This document shows, piece after piece, positions 1-13,831 of a stretch of DNA of 64,000 nucleotides. Position 1 is the first letter of the stretch. Every line of letters begins with the position of its first letter. Source of the DNA: Glossina fuscipes (lineage: Eukaryota; Arthropoda; Insecta; Diptera; Glossinidae); the NCBI RefSeq assembly GCF_014805625.2, contig NW_023998464.1:6221709-6285708 (forward strand). Reading direction: 5' to 3'. The translations under genes were made by a program, and so were the position numbers. The notes below the pieces were generated by a model. The model worked only from the letters and a program-made list of their open reading frames with translations. It was not told where the DNA came from and made no database searches.

Positions 1-3000
1 AGTTTTCATTTGAAGAAGTGTTGAAAAAGGTAAACTTTCCGTTCGTAGCCACAAACAGATGCAAACATATATGCGTGTGTACAGTCAGCTAAGCTTACAT
101 ACTCGCGCCCGTTGCATGCATGCTTTCTTGCGCGCAACTTTTAATTGACAAGTGCCATTGGAACAAAAGTCCACCGCCATCACAGTGGGACTCGACTGCC
201 TCCCTCACTTTTTTTATGTTACTGTTGATATATCGTGTAGTGCACTAAGTGAACCGCAAAACATTTTTGGCATTCTCGTTAGTGGTGTTTGTGGTAAAAA
301 CTTTCTCGCAATTTTCATGCTCTCTTTCTCTTTCCGCTTTTCTTCTTATTTATTTTTTTTTTTTTCTGGTACTTTTCTAAAGTTTGTTTAAATTGCAAAT
401 TGTTTTCATCCCGAAACATACAATTAAAGAAAATTGTAGTCAAAAATAAACTAATTTATTGCTGAATAAAGTTCTTGACTGAACGGAATTGAATCGAAAG
501 GGAGAGAAATAAACACTTTACTGACATTAATATCCTTTTAGTGGAATTAATTTTAAACTATCGTTTTGCTTGTCCTTCCCTCGCTTTCTCTCTCTCTTTT
601 TCACCCTTTATCATTTTTCTTCTTTTATTCCATAACGAAGACAATTTAAGAGTAACAGAAAGAAAAAAACCGTTAAAAGAAAATTTCTTTCCATAAAAAC
701 GTGTAGCGTTTTGCAATAGCATAGAAATATATTTTTTCTGAAATTTGCGCACAAACTTGGATATTTTCTATATGGTGGATTATTTCTCTTGAAATGTTTA
801 AATAATAATGTTTTGATTCATTAAACATTCTTTGGTAACGCAACGATGCTCTTCATCCCAATTTTTTTGAATTTTTTACACTTAGCTTAGTTAGTTAGCT
901 CGCTCGCTTTTCCGACTGTAGCTTTCCTAGCGCTGGCATATAGCTCGTGAAGTGCATTTACATATATTTACAAAGAGTTGTCTCTGTGTGCTTTGATCTT
1001 CCTGGTTAATTGCTTCTCAAGCACTACTACAGCGCTACACTTACGCATTGCAGTTATAGCAATTAGGAATAACTGTCAACTTGATCATCCAAAGGCGCGT
1101 TATTCTAATCATTTACTATTCCAACATAAAGCAACATTTCCTAGCCCAATATTTGTATTGAGTTTATTGAAGTATTGTTCCTTTTCTTGGCAATCTCTTG
1201 TAAAGACTTTCAATAACTGCCAATGTACTAAATGCTACGACATTTTTCGACAACAGCATTGATTGATCTATAAAGGAAAAAAACTCATGATTTTTATTAA
1301 AGTGGTAGCACTTGACTGCAAGATATCTGCTTGGACTCTTTTTACAATCAGTGCTTCTCTTGATAAAATTTTCCAACACTTTTTCGCATAATTGCGACCG
1401 TATTCCATCAATAGCAGATCTAATATTGTCTTGTGCTTGAATTATTGGTGAAGCATTGTCGTAGACTTTAGGTAGTCCTCAAACTAAGAAGCCGAATGTT
1501 GCTAAGTCGCGCCAATTACAGGACCATTTTTTCGCTAGGTGTGCAGCGGATAGCGACATCAGTTCAGAGTTAAAAAAGGTCATAGACAAAAGATAATTCC
1601 GTAATTTAATCCATTTATTATAACGGTGCAATCAAGAACATTTTCGAAAGGTCAGCCCAAAGCGTAAAAAAGCATTGACTCAATAAAAAAATATTATAGT
1701 AGATTGGCTCCAGATTTAAAAAGGCAAGTGGAAAGTGCAATAAACATCATTAAGAAATTCTCGTTAAAATTCGCTTAACAATTTATTTAGTGTTTAGGTA
1801 TCTTAATTTATTAAATCTGTTATACAATTAGAAAATATATTATGCTTTGAACAACCAAACTAAATTACGTAAAAATTACATTACGTCTTTACTCTGTGCA
1901 TACTTCGGGGAATCCCACTCATATACGCATAAAATGGACATAGTCTAACTGAATTGAGAAAAATATAATGTAAACATACCTAGCACATTTGTGAGGAGCG
2001 AGAATGAGAAAATTCGTAGCAATATCAAAAAAAGAAAAAAAAATTCATCAGAAAAATTCATTAGGAGAAATCACTAAAAAAATTCGTGAAATATTAAAAG
2101 CCGTGTTAAAATGAAATAGTTTGTATAAAAAAATAATTAACTCGTGTCAAATCAAGTTCCGTGTAGAAAGAAACATGTAAAACGGGAATTAGCTGTATAT
2201 GTATACATAGAGGACCATCAGACGAGTGTCTTCTCTTTTATTTGTAGTAAAAACCAAACGATAAGAGATTTTCTTCATTGATTTTCTTTTATTTTAGACA
2301 TTGTTTCATGCCATTTTCAGTTAAAACTGGTTTCAGGTAAATGACCGCGTCTGTAGTTCTATAAAATTCAGGCAGGGAGAACATTAATCTTTGTCACTTT
2401 TCTAAATATATCTTGATACTTATTTCACCCCTGACACAAATAATCTTGCTGAATAAAAGTAATTGGGAATTCGTGGCTTATCAGAGTAAGCCAATGCTCC
2501 AACATAACCTCAAAGTAAAATGTCCAATATGTTTATATTGCGGGATCTTTGTAACAACCTCACATAGGCGTTTCTGGCTATGTACTATATTCTATTTTTT
2601 ACACTATATAGCGCATGTACTATATACTATGTGCTTTAATATAATTGCATTTGAGTGGCATTCTACGCTGCTTTAAAATTCATCATTTTTATCGGGAGCA
2701 TGCAAAGCTCTAGGTTTGTGTTAAGTCTTGCTCAGTGCAGCTAATGTATGTGTACAGAGTTATTTGAATTTTTGAATCTCTCTTCGATTGGTCACTTCAA
2801 AACACAGAAGCATTGGAATTTGTTATACTGGCCTCGTGCGCCAGCACCAATGGTTTTAAAGATAAAATGCCTCCTCATCACTTTCGGAACAAATATTTAC
2901 ATATATGTGAAAACTGTTGTCAAAGTTTAACGAAGATATGCGGCTACATCCACGTATACTTTGGAATTCTTGTGAACAGCTTCGTCGCCTGTGAAGGAAT

Positions 3001-4740
3001 AACTCAACAGCGAAGAGAAAGATACAGCTTATGTTTCTCACTTGAGGTGGTTACGGTCTCGGTGCGAAAATATAACATGTCTACCTTATTGAAAATCACC
3101 CTAAGGGGTAAATATATTGCTTCCTTGCTAGTAAGCGAATCTATGAAGCAATTTGACTAATCCTGAACTAATGGAAGTACAAAACAGAGATTGAACTGAC
3201 GTTGTAGGAGTATGTTAGATATTACATGAAGTATGTGTATGCGCACAGATGACTAAGTAAATTCTGCTTTTCACGGCACCCAAGATCTCTTCGATACAAA
3301 CTTTCTGCATTGCTTACGTTCGCCTACGCAAACAAAAAAGTCAAAGTTTTATTATAAAGTTTACTTATAGTTCATTGAGTGTGAATTATTAATAACTGTT
3401 AATTAAGGAACTGCCCAGACAACTTCACGCAAATATATGCAATTAATTCAATAATTGAATCCATTTCAGGATTGTTTCATTACCATTAATGTAAATTGAG
3501 TGAAAATATTATTAATGTTTTTGCTTCTTCTACTCTTCTCCTCCTTAACTTTTTCCTTCTTTAAACAAAAGGCACGGCTAGCTTTTGAGAAGAACTTCTG
3601 TAATATAGAAAATTTTCAATCAGCAAAAAAAAAAACAAACAAACAAAACAAAACGAACTCTTTAATATCGAAAATGAATAAAATGAGAGAAAAAAAACAG
3701 TATGAAAACTTATTAAACATAGGGTAAAGCGCAAAACCAGGGTGAATTGCAGGAAAAGATTTTCTTTTTCCCTTTGCTTTCTTTTTTAATAACGTATTCG
3801 CTCTGTATTAGCAACAACCTTTGCTAACAAATGCACCAAAAACAAAAAAAAAAATAAAAATATATATATATATATATATGTATTTATTCAGTGTATAGTG
3901 TAAGAGCCATTAAAGATGAGCAATACCCGCAGGCATACAAACATACTACAGCAAATAAAGTAGAAGCCGAGCAACGGACTTATAAACGGACGAATGGACC
4001 AACGAAACAACTTTTCATTGAAATGCAATGCAATGAAATAAAAAGAAAAAAAAAATGTTATAAAGAACGTATCGAACAACATTAAAATACACGACTGAAA
4101 TGCTCAAGTGGTTATAACTGGACAATATGATGTGGCCAAAGGAGAATAATAACAGGCAGCATAACAGCAACAACAACAAGAACGACAATATAAAAAGTTG
4201 AAATGGAAATGAAAGCACGTAGTGCAAATGCAAGCACTAACCACTAAGAAATTATGGAGGTTAGATTAAAGTGGAATGAACAACGCATGCACAACTACAC
4301 AACTATAAAAGTAAAGCAAATTAAAAGTGAAAAGAAGACACGCACACAAGCTACAACAATAGAAACAATTTGTTGTTAAGCTTTAATTTAGAGAGCACTT
4401 TTTAACATAATGTTGTTTGCGTACTTTCTCTCATTCGGGGCATTAAAACAGAAATAAAAACACAAAACTACGAATGAAAAGATTTGCTTCAGTGAAGGAA
4501 AACCAAAGAAGCACATATGAGAGTACAAATAACCAGACAGATACACTTAAATACATAAGTTGCAATGCTGGATCAATTTCACCCACTTTCCACATCCAAA
4601 TGCCCGCGTTTACCAGAACAACTTTAACATTTTTACATTATATATGAAGCGTGTCTATTTGCGGATGAATATCGACATTGAGTTATCGACATAACTCAGG
4701 GAAACCAATTTAGTTAACAATAAATTTCGCTTATCTCGCA
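1..4740. other. Gene-free AT-rich stretch
   Basis: No open frame here looks like a conserved protein. The stretch holds T-rich and A-rich tracts and a pure (AT)n run near 3860. It could be intergenic, or an intron of a gene whose exons lie outside the window; the sequence does not say which. Confidence 0.6.
3860..3879. repeat. (AT)n microsatellite
   Basis: A pure AT dinucleotide run of about ten units, directly after an A-rich tract. It is a simple repeat seen directly in the sequence. Confidence 0.9.
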
Positions 4741-4757
4741 TCGTTCGCTTCTCTTTC

Positions 4758-4792
4758 TATAAAGGTGGAGCGAGACTAGTGACTGCTCAATT
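4758..4792 (+). promoter_or_regulatory. Candidate TATA/Inr core promoter
   Basis: TATAAAG at 4758-4764 is followed by an initiator-like TCAATT at 4787-4792. The putative +1 A (4789) is 31 bp from the start of the TATA, which is the normal fly spacing. No recognisable coding exon follows in the next kilobases, so this could be the start of a non-coding RNA, a distant first exon, or chance in AT-rich DNA. Confidence 0.25.
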
Positions 4793-7495
4793 TCTCTTAC
4801 CTTCGACATCGAACTATCTGCTTAGATCAAAGTAAACTCATGCGAGATTGAGGTATATAGATTATAGTGCCAGTGAATTTCGTTCATTGTTGGCATCGAA
4901 AAAGATTATTTAAGAAGTAGGTATAGATTTCGCTTTTCTCGACTCTGAACTCACTGCCTAAACGTGAATAAATTTAAATCAAAGTAGGAATCTACTTGCT
5001 AACGAACTTCGTTTATCACACGCACTGGCAACTTAATATATTTGCTCAAAGGAATATTCAACCTACAATTCATTTGCTTGCTTTACATTTTTCCATGCTG
5101 AGACAACCCAGGCCATTGATCGATTTTGCCATCTTCGTTCGATCATTTTTGTTATAGTTTCAAAACATCTTACAATTTGTTTTTGAATTGAATGCTATAT
5201 AAATTCTAGTTAATATTGTGCCAGAGAAAACCTTGAAATCTTCCGCAAGTACTAAACAGCACGAAAAATTACCTCAACAAAAATTTAAGTTTATCCATAT
5301 CGCACAATGCAAACTCAATTCAAAAGAAATATATTCAAACGTGTTTGGAAAATAGCATTCACAAACCATAACCAAGTAAACGTTTTAAGTGCGCTTGCGA
5401 TTGTGTATACGAATAATGCGGGGTAACTAACGCAGTGAATGTTAAGAACATTTTTACAAACGGAAGGATATACTAAATTATGGCAAACTGCTATTGCTTT
5501 CGCTGGCAAAGTGAAGAGGAAGTTAGAAATCCGTAAAAAATAAAGGAATACTGGCCAGTGTTAGATGGAGCAGCATAAATCCGGCCAAATGCGGCAAATG
5601 CAGACTTGGGCTTGCTCTTCATATGTTTAGTTGTTTTGAAATTTTTGCCCGTTAATGTTGAAGAGGATGATGTTGATGGTAATGTTAATATCAGGTGAAC
5701 CACACTCTCAAATGCACAGACACACACACACACTTACGAAATTAAATGGTTAATAAAATTTTATCGCAAGCTGCACACTCGCACATGTACAGACATACAC
5801 GCTTGTACACTAAAAACATTATTAGAGTAAATAGTTGCGTTTAATGTTAAAAGATATGTTAAGCAATTCCTCTTTTAAGAAAAAGGAAAAAAGAAGCAGA
5901 AATGCTTTCCTCCTGACTTTTCCGCCTTTTCTTATAATCCCCTATAAGCTTGACGTTAAATCCCCCCCCATCGCTATCCACAACGTGGTCATATTTCATT
6001 TCAAAAGATTCTTGTTCTGTAATACCCACGTGCTCACTTAAATTAGATTCAGATACCAAATCAAGCATAAACTTGTTATGACTGAACGTAATCACTTTCG
6101 GTAAATGCGATGTCATATACTATATCAACATTTTACTTGATTACAAGTCAACGCTGAGCAATAATAAAATATAGCTTCGTCATTATACTATTAAGAGGCT
6201 TAGCTAAAAGTTGATTTAATTAAAATTTTTAAGCATCCTCTTTAAAATTTTTTAGTGGCAGAAGAAAGTTAATTGCGCAAACTTTCGTATTTTTTCCTTT
6301 TCATTATACAAGCGTTCTTCGGCTCCTAAAATTTCAATTTTTGATACAAGGTATCGGTAATTCAAAGTATTTGAAATAACATTCTATCCAAACATCTTGT
6401 GGAATTTGATTCGGGAAAAACTAGATATGCCTTTACACTAGGACGTCATTTTGATCCTTCCTAACTTTCGATCCTCAAAGAGATGGTCATACCGCGTGTA
6501 ACGTTCCACCAGTGTTTGATTACTTATATGCAAAGATCTTCAAATGTCTAAAACTAATCTTCCTCGACCTGGTTTAATTTTCGTGATACCGATGGTCGGC
6601 AATTGCTTCTGAACATTGGCACAAACGTCACTCGATGGATTGAAAACCGACTCCTATCTGTATACGAGCGTGTAATACATTATGAATTGAGACAATCTCG
6701 GAAAAACGTCCACAATTTTTTCGTATATTAATCTATAATTTTTGATCACGCGAAAATGTTTCCAAATACCTGCGATCCAGGTGTTCGTTAGGATCACATT
6801 CAGCACCAAAAGGCAGAACTGCTGACACCTCAAACGAATATCTAAACATTGCAAGGATTTCCTTAGTGGTGAGCACGTTAGTTAGATGATGAAGATAATC
6901 CCTACATTTGAGATGGAACTGGCAAACATTTGTATAAAGTTTGAAATCTATATCTGTAGTATAGATCTCTTTCTTCACTCCTTCCTTCTATTCTGAATGT
7001 CGCAAACATAAATAAGAAATCGAATATATTCTGTTTCTTCATTACTTTATTGTATCCACTATCGAAGGACGGGGAGTAAGGATCAAGGACCCTACCAAGT
7101 GTATATATTCTTGATCTATCTGTCTGGTAAACGGTGTTGACACACTCCTGGTTGCAAAAAATGGGCCAAATTGGTCCGAGCACTAGTCCGCACCGGAGCG
7201 TAAACTGGACGCATTCCGTTTTTCTTTAAGAAACCTTGCGATTTTTTGCTCGTTACTCACAATTTGTAAAAACTAAAGAGCTGAAAGCTTCTCCAACTTT
7301 ACTTTATGAAAACCTGTACTATTTATGTGCAAAAGTGGAAAAACCGGCCATGCCCACAGGAAGTTATATGTGATTAAGCTTTTCTGTTTTCATTTCTTTG
7401 AGATTTTGCACTTATTAATCATAACGCAAAAAAGGTAGAATGTTCAAAATTATTTTTTACATTCGCCAAATGAAGAGATATCGTCTGCCTCAAAA
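4793..7495. other. No supported gene
   Basis: The open frames are short and not recognisable. A short (AC)n run occurs near 5719. Minus-strand frames between 6540 and 7180 stay open for moderate lengths but match no family I can name. Confidence 0.5.
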
Positions 7496-7503
7496 TAGTG
7501 GGC

Positions 7504-7800
7504 ACCACGATGTGGTGGACTAATTTTTTCTTAACAATACTGTCGATGTGGGTATCGTCGTGGGTCGTGGAGAGTAGAAGGGGAGAAGCTAGTTATTAGT
7601 TCCAAATCAAATTCCGCGGATGTCACGATGTGAAGAATTAATTTTTTTATTATGATGCCGTCAATATGTATTAAATAAGTATCAAATAAAAGGACAAGCG
7701 AAGTGCATTAAATACAAATAACGTAAAGATGGACGTTACGATGTGGCGAATTAACTTTTTCTAACAATACCTTCTAGTGAACTGAAAGATGAAAGGTAAA
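7504..7800 (+). repeat. Decayed tandem repeat, three units of about 115 bp
   Basis: The motif CACGATGTGG, followed by a variant of TAATTTTTT, recurs at about 7506, 7624 and 7737 (periods about 118 and 113 bp). Each recurrence is preceded by an upstream block resembling the others (for example GATGTCACGATG against GACGTTACGATG) and followed by an AACAATAC or ATGATGCC block. The third unit is incomplete. The units have diverged, so the array is old. It may belong with the dispersed block that follows at 7856. Confidence 0.6.
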
Positions 7801-7855
7801 CTTTTTCGCATTCACTTTTTTATGATCATAAACAAAAGCATCGGACGTTAGAAAT

Positions 7856-7930
7856 TTTAATGCTGATGGGTATGCGAGATTCGCCCCAAGCCGACTATAA
7901 CTTTCTTACTTGTTATATGTTCATATAATG
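7856..7930 (+). repeat. Fragment of old dispersed repeat (terminal block)
   Basis: GGGTATGCGAGATTCGCCCC followed by a TTTCTTACTTGTT-like end resembles blocks near 33325-33385 and 53830-53895 of this window. Similar pieces are common as decayed interspersed DNA in fly genomes. Family assignment is inference. Confidence 0.35.
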
Positions 7931-10900
7931 AAAATCTTCTAAAAAAATTGTAATAAAATAGAATTAATAATAAAATAGAATTAATAAATAAAAATAAAGC
8001 GTAATTTTCTCGCTTCTTAATAGATAATTTTGGTTTGCATTTTATGAGAGTTTGTACTCGCACATAATACATGATAACTTTTGTTATTATACTTCCGTGG
8101 CCAAAGCTGCCACATATAAATTTCTCAAAAGTGTTGGTGTCCATGCTGGTGCATGGATTGCTGTTAAACAATTTATGATAACTTAAATGAGTGTTTGTGA
8201 ACTAACAAAAATTAAGAGGGAAACCGCATGCAAGCTTAAAGAACGTATCATGGCTTAGTTCTGTGCGTAAAGTTTAGAAATCGTTCATACGCATTAAGCA
8301 AGATGTTAAAAATCTTAAATAACTTTCGAAATACTTTGTATATCGGGGAGGGCACAAATGCGGCTTATTGTCTACGGCGACTGAGGAATAATCATACGCC
8401 AGGATGTCCCTTGAAATAGTAAACAAAAAACACTTTTATTTATTTATTTATTTTTTTTGGGGGGTTCAAGTCTCAAGTGCGGTGGAGTTTGCAATAGCTT
8501 TTAAGGGTAGTTCTTTAGGACTTTGGTCTTAGAATTTATTTCTCTAATTAAAATAATAAGAGTTTTTCGTTAAAAGAGTAATTACGGATTCCTTACGGAA
8601 TATTATCTTTCTGCTCGCAAATTCGCATGTCGGAAAGTATCTTTTATGAAAAAGGATCCAGACACTTTTAGGAATTTAGCATCTTAGGGCCTGCTGGAAA
8701 TTCTTTCCTTTGCATGCGAAGCCCTATTGGAGACAACTTAATCAAATTCCAAGACGATCATATTAGGCACAGAAAAGCTAAGGACAAGTGAGACACCACA
8801 AGCAACTGCAGCAAATAGAAAATCGGTCATAAAGCTTGAAATTGCATCAATTCAAAAAGTCACTACTTACGGCAATAGCGATAGAAGACAACGTTTGAAA
8901 GGTATGTTACCGGTAGTTCATATACGCCAGCTTGTAGAATATAAGCATATGTATGGGTGAAACTAAGTCATACATGAAACAGTCAGTTGTTATTATTGAT
9001 CGACGCTTGTCGTTTAATACAATCCACCTGAAAACTATTGGCGTGCGACAATAGTAGTACAGAAGAATATTTTCGACGATGCTACTCTTGTCATACTGGT
9101 ATGTCACGAACAAACTTACCCAGCCTTGTAAGATATAGTAAAGTTTCCTGCGATTATTCTCGACAACCAACCGTGGGACTTGAAATACAGGAGCAAAGAT
9201 GGAGTAATTCAGGTGATAAGAATCGTTGAAACAGATTTTATAAATTAGATGATGCCTTAAAAGCCGGAGTGGTTCTAGCAGAAGATATGTTACTTTATTG
9301 CAAGCGTGAGGAAGTAGATAAAATCAAAGCTTCAAAGAGTGTGAAGAGTTTTTCCATTCCGATCTTTTGTCGGCACGATCGCTCGAGTCTTGCATTCGAG
9401 AAGGCAATTGCATTTAACGTGATTCAACGGCAACCTGGACTTAGATAGTTTCTCATCTGTCTCCAACTGGGCTTGAATAGTGCCACGACGCTAAATTTCA
9501 ATATCACTTGCAGTGGGATCGGAAATATTTTTAGTGCATTATGTATTTGCACATTAGGGAAAAATTTCATCAGGCCCTGATGTTTCAATATATATGTGCA
9601 TATTTGAAAAATTGAATGACAAATATTGTCTTCTTCCTCTTCTTTTTCCAAATTACTTAGCGAGCTAATAGCAGACGACTTGCCGCGTCGTAGCAGTGTA
9701 AACACGAAATACTTTACCTGATCCTTAATAAAGTCAACGATTACTTTCGGTTGTTGGTGAGTACTCCATTCGTTTATATAGCTTCAGTTTTTGGTGTTTT
9801 TATCGCATTCTTACATCCGTGACGTTTTTTGCAAAAACTTAGATGGTATGCAGCGGTACATGCTAAAACAAATTAAACTTATTTAAGAATTTTTCCTATC
9901 AGCTACGTTTACTATAGTCGTGTTTGCGTTCAGGAGCTCACAAGTTAACGTCTATAATAAGTCGAAACGCCTATGAAACTGATGCTCAGGTTACTGTCCA
10001 ATATGCAAAACAACGAAATGATTAGTGCTGCACAATTCATTTTGGACAAGTATGGCGCCGCATGAGATAATTGAATGAATTTATTGGATACTCTGCTAAC
10101 TGGGATGGCGCTTAAGTGTTGGGATTACCACTCTACAAGCGTAAAATTCTCATCTCTCATAGCGAATTCCTTGTCGGTCTTCGCTTGACAATGTAGAAAT
10201 GCAAATTTTTTTTCAAAAAACACATCGTGGTGTTTAGTGGCTTTTATAAGCCGATCGACGTAAGATTAAGCAAATCAGGCTTCCATTTATTTTTGTACAA
10301 TATTTTATAGCTCACAAAAATAGACATATGAACTTGTCGCCCATTCCGATTCGTCGATTTTTCAAAGACATTTATAAGTTCTTGTTGAAAATGAGTTCGT
10401 AGCCGCCTACGTAGCACGTATAGGGTATCTCAAATTCGTGTTTAAACAAGCATAACTCATACGCTTGTTTACTTCTCTGCACGAAAATTCATCTTAAATG
10501 TAGCATGAAAGTACAACATCAAGAATTTCCACTTAATATAGAAAGGGGACAATTAAATGATGTGTGCGTCTGATTGAACTTCTGATTAAATGTTCCAATA
10601 TGCTCCCCCGATGTCCCGTAAAAAGTTTAGAGGTGAATCTAAACTTTGGCAATTGTTCGAGATAAAGTTTTGTCAAGCGCCATGGTAATAATGAAAACAA
10701 TAACGTCGTTAAAATGAAATCAACACAAACTTTACACAACAGTAACAGTTAATGGATATTTTGCTGAAATGAGCAAAAGATATCTCTGAGATAATATAGC
10801 ATACACATGAAGGCAAGTAAACTTTGTTTTAAATGACGAGCAAAATATTTCGAAAATTTACTCCAACAAATGAACCTCTCCATAGGGAACGTTTAAGGAA

Positions 10901-11949
10901 GTTTTCAAATGAATCACCAAATTATGCAGAAAACATCTTCACATAAGAAAGAGATCTGTTTTACTGAAATAAAGGAGACGTTAACAAGAAATTGATTTTG
11001 AGATTTCTTTATATCTTTACGTAAACTACACAATACATAAACAGTAGAGTATTTTCTATCTAATACACGTGCACATAGAGACAATTCCCAATCACTATTT
11101 TGTATTCATTGTCATTGTTGTTAAAAAAAGTATATATGTACATATACAATCACTGCGATACAATAATCCCCAAGGTTTTTTCAACAACATTTATATTAAA
11201 TTCTTTCCAAAAGAGAAAAAAAAAACAATGAAAAAAGAAAAAAATAAAAAAAAGAAAATCCTATACCAAGAATATTTCTCCATGGATCCAGTGCGCTTTC
11301 GTACCCATTTATTTAGAAGGCTTTTTTACAGTTTTTGCATTACATTTACAATTTTTACAAATCCAAATACAAATATATATCTTGTTGGCGTATGTGATTT
11401 CAGATAAACATTTATATTACGGTGGAATTTGTAACAATTTCGACGAAACCCTAACATTGCAATTGACAATCGCCTGATTGCTTAGGTCGTATCCTTATGT
11501 ATGTCAAATGTTGACTATATTCACCTAAATCGAAACTGGAAACACAGTCAGAATTCTGTTGTTAGTTTATTCATGAATTTGACTAGAAATTGCAGAACAG
11601 AGAGATTCTCTCGCACATTTTTTAACTTGAAAACTCTTATATGGATCAGAGATTGTTTTTTGTTATGGTAAATCTTCTTTTCTTTTTTTTTTGTTTGTCA
11701 ACCTTTCCTTGATTGTTGGACGTGTCAATTTGCATGTGAATTTAGAAAAGCAAAATAAATACACAGCGAAAAGTTCATATATACTAATGCGTAGTAAAAT
11801 CACACCAAAATCAATCCACAGGGCAACCAAACGTTGTCGATTGCGTTTAAATAAATTATTTGGAAAAACAATAAATTGATTGCTGTGCAAAAACTTGGAA
11901 AATTTGAATAAAACAAGTAAAAATATTATTGTGGCTTAAGTCTCACTAC
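7931..11949. other. No supported gene
   Basis: Only short unrecognised frames are present. Several A/T homopolymer tracts occur, for example at 8440-8460 and 11215-11260. No RNA gene or transposon end could be supported. Confidence 0.5.
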
Positions 11950-12250
11950 TAAATGTCCTACGCAACTTCTTATTCCTGTTCGTACAACATCTTCTCAGAA
12001 TATGACAACTGGGTGGAAAAGTGGTAATGTCCGAATCATTTTCTATAGGGTTCATCCTTAGGCCAAAACAAGTGGGTGTACCAAATTTGAGCACAATATC
12101 TGAAAACTTGCGACTTAAAATTTGAATACAACAATAAAAGACGGGTAGACGGCCAGCGCAAACAAGCTCAGTAAAAGTTGGATCTATCCCAAACCTTTCT
12201 GAGTATTATATATAGCCACGTAAACTTAATGTCTCCTTGTGCCAAAGGTG
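11950..12250 (+). repeat. Old dispersed repeat, copy A
   Basis: This copy contains CCTTAGGCCAAAA, a GACGGGTAGACGG block, and a GGATCTATCCCAAACCTTTC block followed by TAAACTTAATG. The same ordered blocks occur in copy B (15440-15735) and copy C (19855-20075), and in reverse near 46270-46470. No coding capacity remains. The ends are approximate because the copies have diverged strongly. Confidence 0.55.
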
Positions 12251-12368
12251 CGCCAACAACAAATAGAAATAAATCTTTTTCTTTCCCTTTCTACTTCTTT
12301 CACAATATCGAATTGTTTTTGATTGAATTATTGCGCGAGTTTTGTTTTCTACTATTTCTTTATTAAAC

Positions 12369-12387
12369 TATTTACATTTTTTTCATC
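12369..12387 (+). repeat. Target-site duplication, 5' side of LINE
   Basis: TATTTACATTTTTTTCATC is repeated perfectly at 14880-14898, directly after the (TAA)n tail. A 19-bp identical pair bracketing the element marks a recent target-primed insertion. The outermost T could belong to the tail, making the true length 18 or 19 bp. Confidence 0.95.
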
Positions 12388-13831
12388 TACCTCAGAACTT
12401 GGAAGTTGTCTCTCCAATTTGAAGGGGAAGACACCTGGTCTAGACCGCATCTCATACCAAATGATCAGTGCTATGTCTAAGTCTAGTAAAAAGAAATTAC
12501 TGGACCTATATAATACGGTATTTATGACTGGCCATATACCCTACATGTGGAAACTGGCAACAGTTGTTCCAAATCCAAAGTCAAAAAATGTCTCCATCGC
12601 ATCTGATTATCGCCCAATTTCTCTTTTATCTTGCCTCTCTAAGGTTTTAGAGAAGATTATGGCATCTAGATTATCTTGGTTTCTTGAATCCAAGAACCTG
12701 ATAACAAAGCAACAAGTTGGTTTCAAGCGGGGTAGAGGATGCATCGACGCTCTGTTACATATTGATTATTTCACAAGCAAAGCAATTTCCGAACGAAATC
12801 ACGTAACAATTCTCTCAATTGATTTCGAAAAAGCATTTGACAGAGTTGGTCTTCATGTTATCTTAAGACTCTTGAAATCATGGAATGTTGGACCCAAATT
12901 CTTCAACTACATCAAATCATTCATGTCGCATCGGCGGTTCAAAGTTAGAATCAACAATCATCTTTCTGATTCCTTTCCGCTAAAGAATGGCATTCCGCAA
13001 GGATCTCCTCTCTCTGTCACGCTTTTCCAGATCGCTTTCAACGAAATTAGCGAAATTCTTCGCCGTGTACCAAGAGTGGAACATTGTCTCTACGCGGACG
13101 ATGTATACATTTTTACAAAAGAAAAAGACAACACGAAAGCAATCAACATCCTCGAATCTATTGCATGTGAGATCTCCACATGGGCAAACTCGTCAGGAGC
13201 TATAATCTCTATACAAAAAACCAAAAAAATGCACATTTGTCGAAAACAAATGTGCGATGCAGGAAACCTACTGATGCATATTAACGGCTTACCCGTACTA
13301 AATGTGCAGAAGCTCCATGTTCTCGGGCTCACGTTTTCAAACAATTATCGTTGGAAAGCACACTGCCTTCGTTTAAAAAACTCCCTTTTAACAAGGGTAA
13401 ATTTCATACAGTACGTTGCTTGGAGAAGCCATGCGCATATTAACACTATCGCTTATCTTACCAAAATGCTTGTGTTAATCAAGATTGACTATGCTTTGAT
13501 AATTTATGGCAATAGCTGCAAATCTAATATCAACATCTTTAAACCGGTCTATCATCAAGCCGTTAGAGCAAGTTGTTATGCTTTTCGGACGACGCCCATA
13601 AATAATATTACAATTGAAACTGGTCTCCCAACCTTAGAAAATAGACTGTATGAGTTAAAAGCTAGAATAGTCCCTAAGCTTCTTAATTCAAACAAATCCA
13701 TTCTCGGTGATGACGTAAGAAAGATTATTATTGCGAAGAAAATTCCAAAGTCACCATCTGCAATTGACCATTGTTTGTGCATCGCAAAGGAATTGAACAT
13801 TCCATTCCATTTCCCGCTCTTTTGGTGTTAA
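12388..13831 (+). pseudogene. LINE reverse transcriptase, 5'-truncated
   Basis: This is the RNA-dependent DNA polymerase part of the LINE, which copies the element's RNA at the nicked target. Visible motifs in order are KTPGLDRI (from 12428), DYRPISLLSCLSKVLEKI, QVGFKRGRG, the first catalytic aspartate in SIDFEKAFD (D codon 12821), GIPQGSPLS, and the catalytic CLYADDVYIF (YADD from 13091). The frame is uninterrupted from the 5' truncation point to a TAA at 13829. An in-frame ATG at 12323 lies in flanking DNA, so any apparent start there is accidental. The stop at 13829 comes from a shift of frame: the downstream conserved segment resumes in the +1 frame, and the likeliest cause is a one-base gain in the T run at 13820-13823. 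All visible RT catalytic motifs are intact. Confidence 0.9.

Noticed and set aside
6540..7183. Minus-strand open frames as a decayed retroelement polymerase
   Set aside because: A short piece (NEHLDRRYLE) vaguely recalls Gypsy-type polymerases, but no catalytic motif, no continuous similarity and no LTRs are visible.
12323..12387. ATG at 12323 as the start of the reverse transcriptase protein
   Set aside because: The target-site duplication ends at 12387, so these codons are flanking genomic DNA joined by chance in frame to the truncated element.
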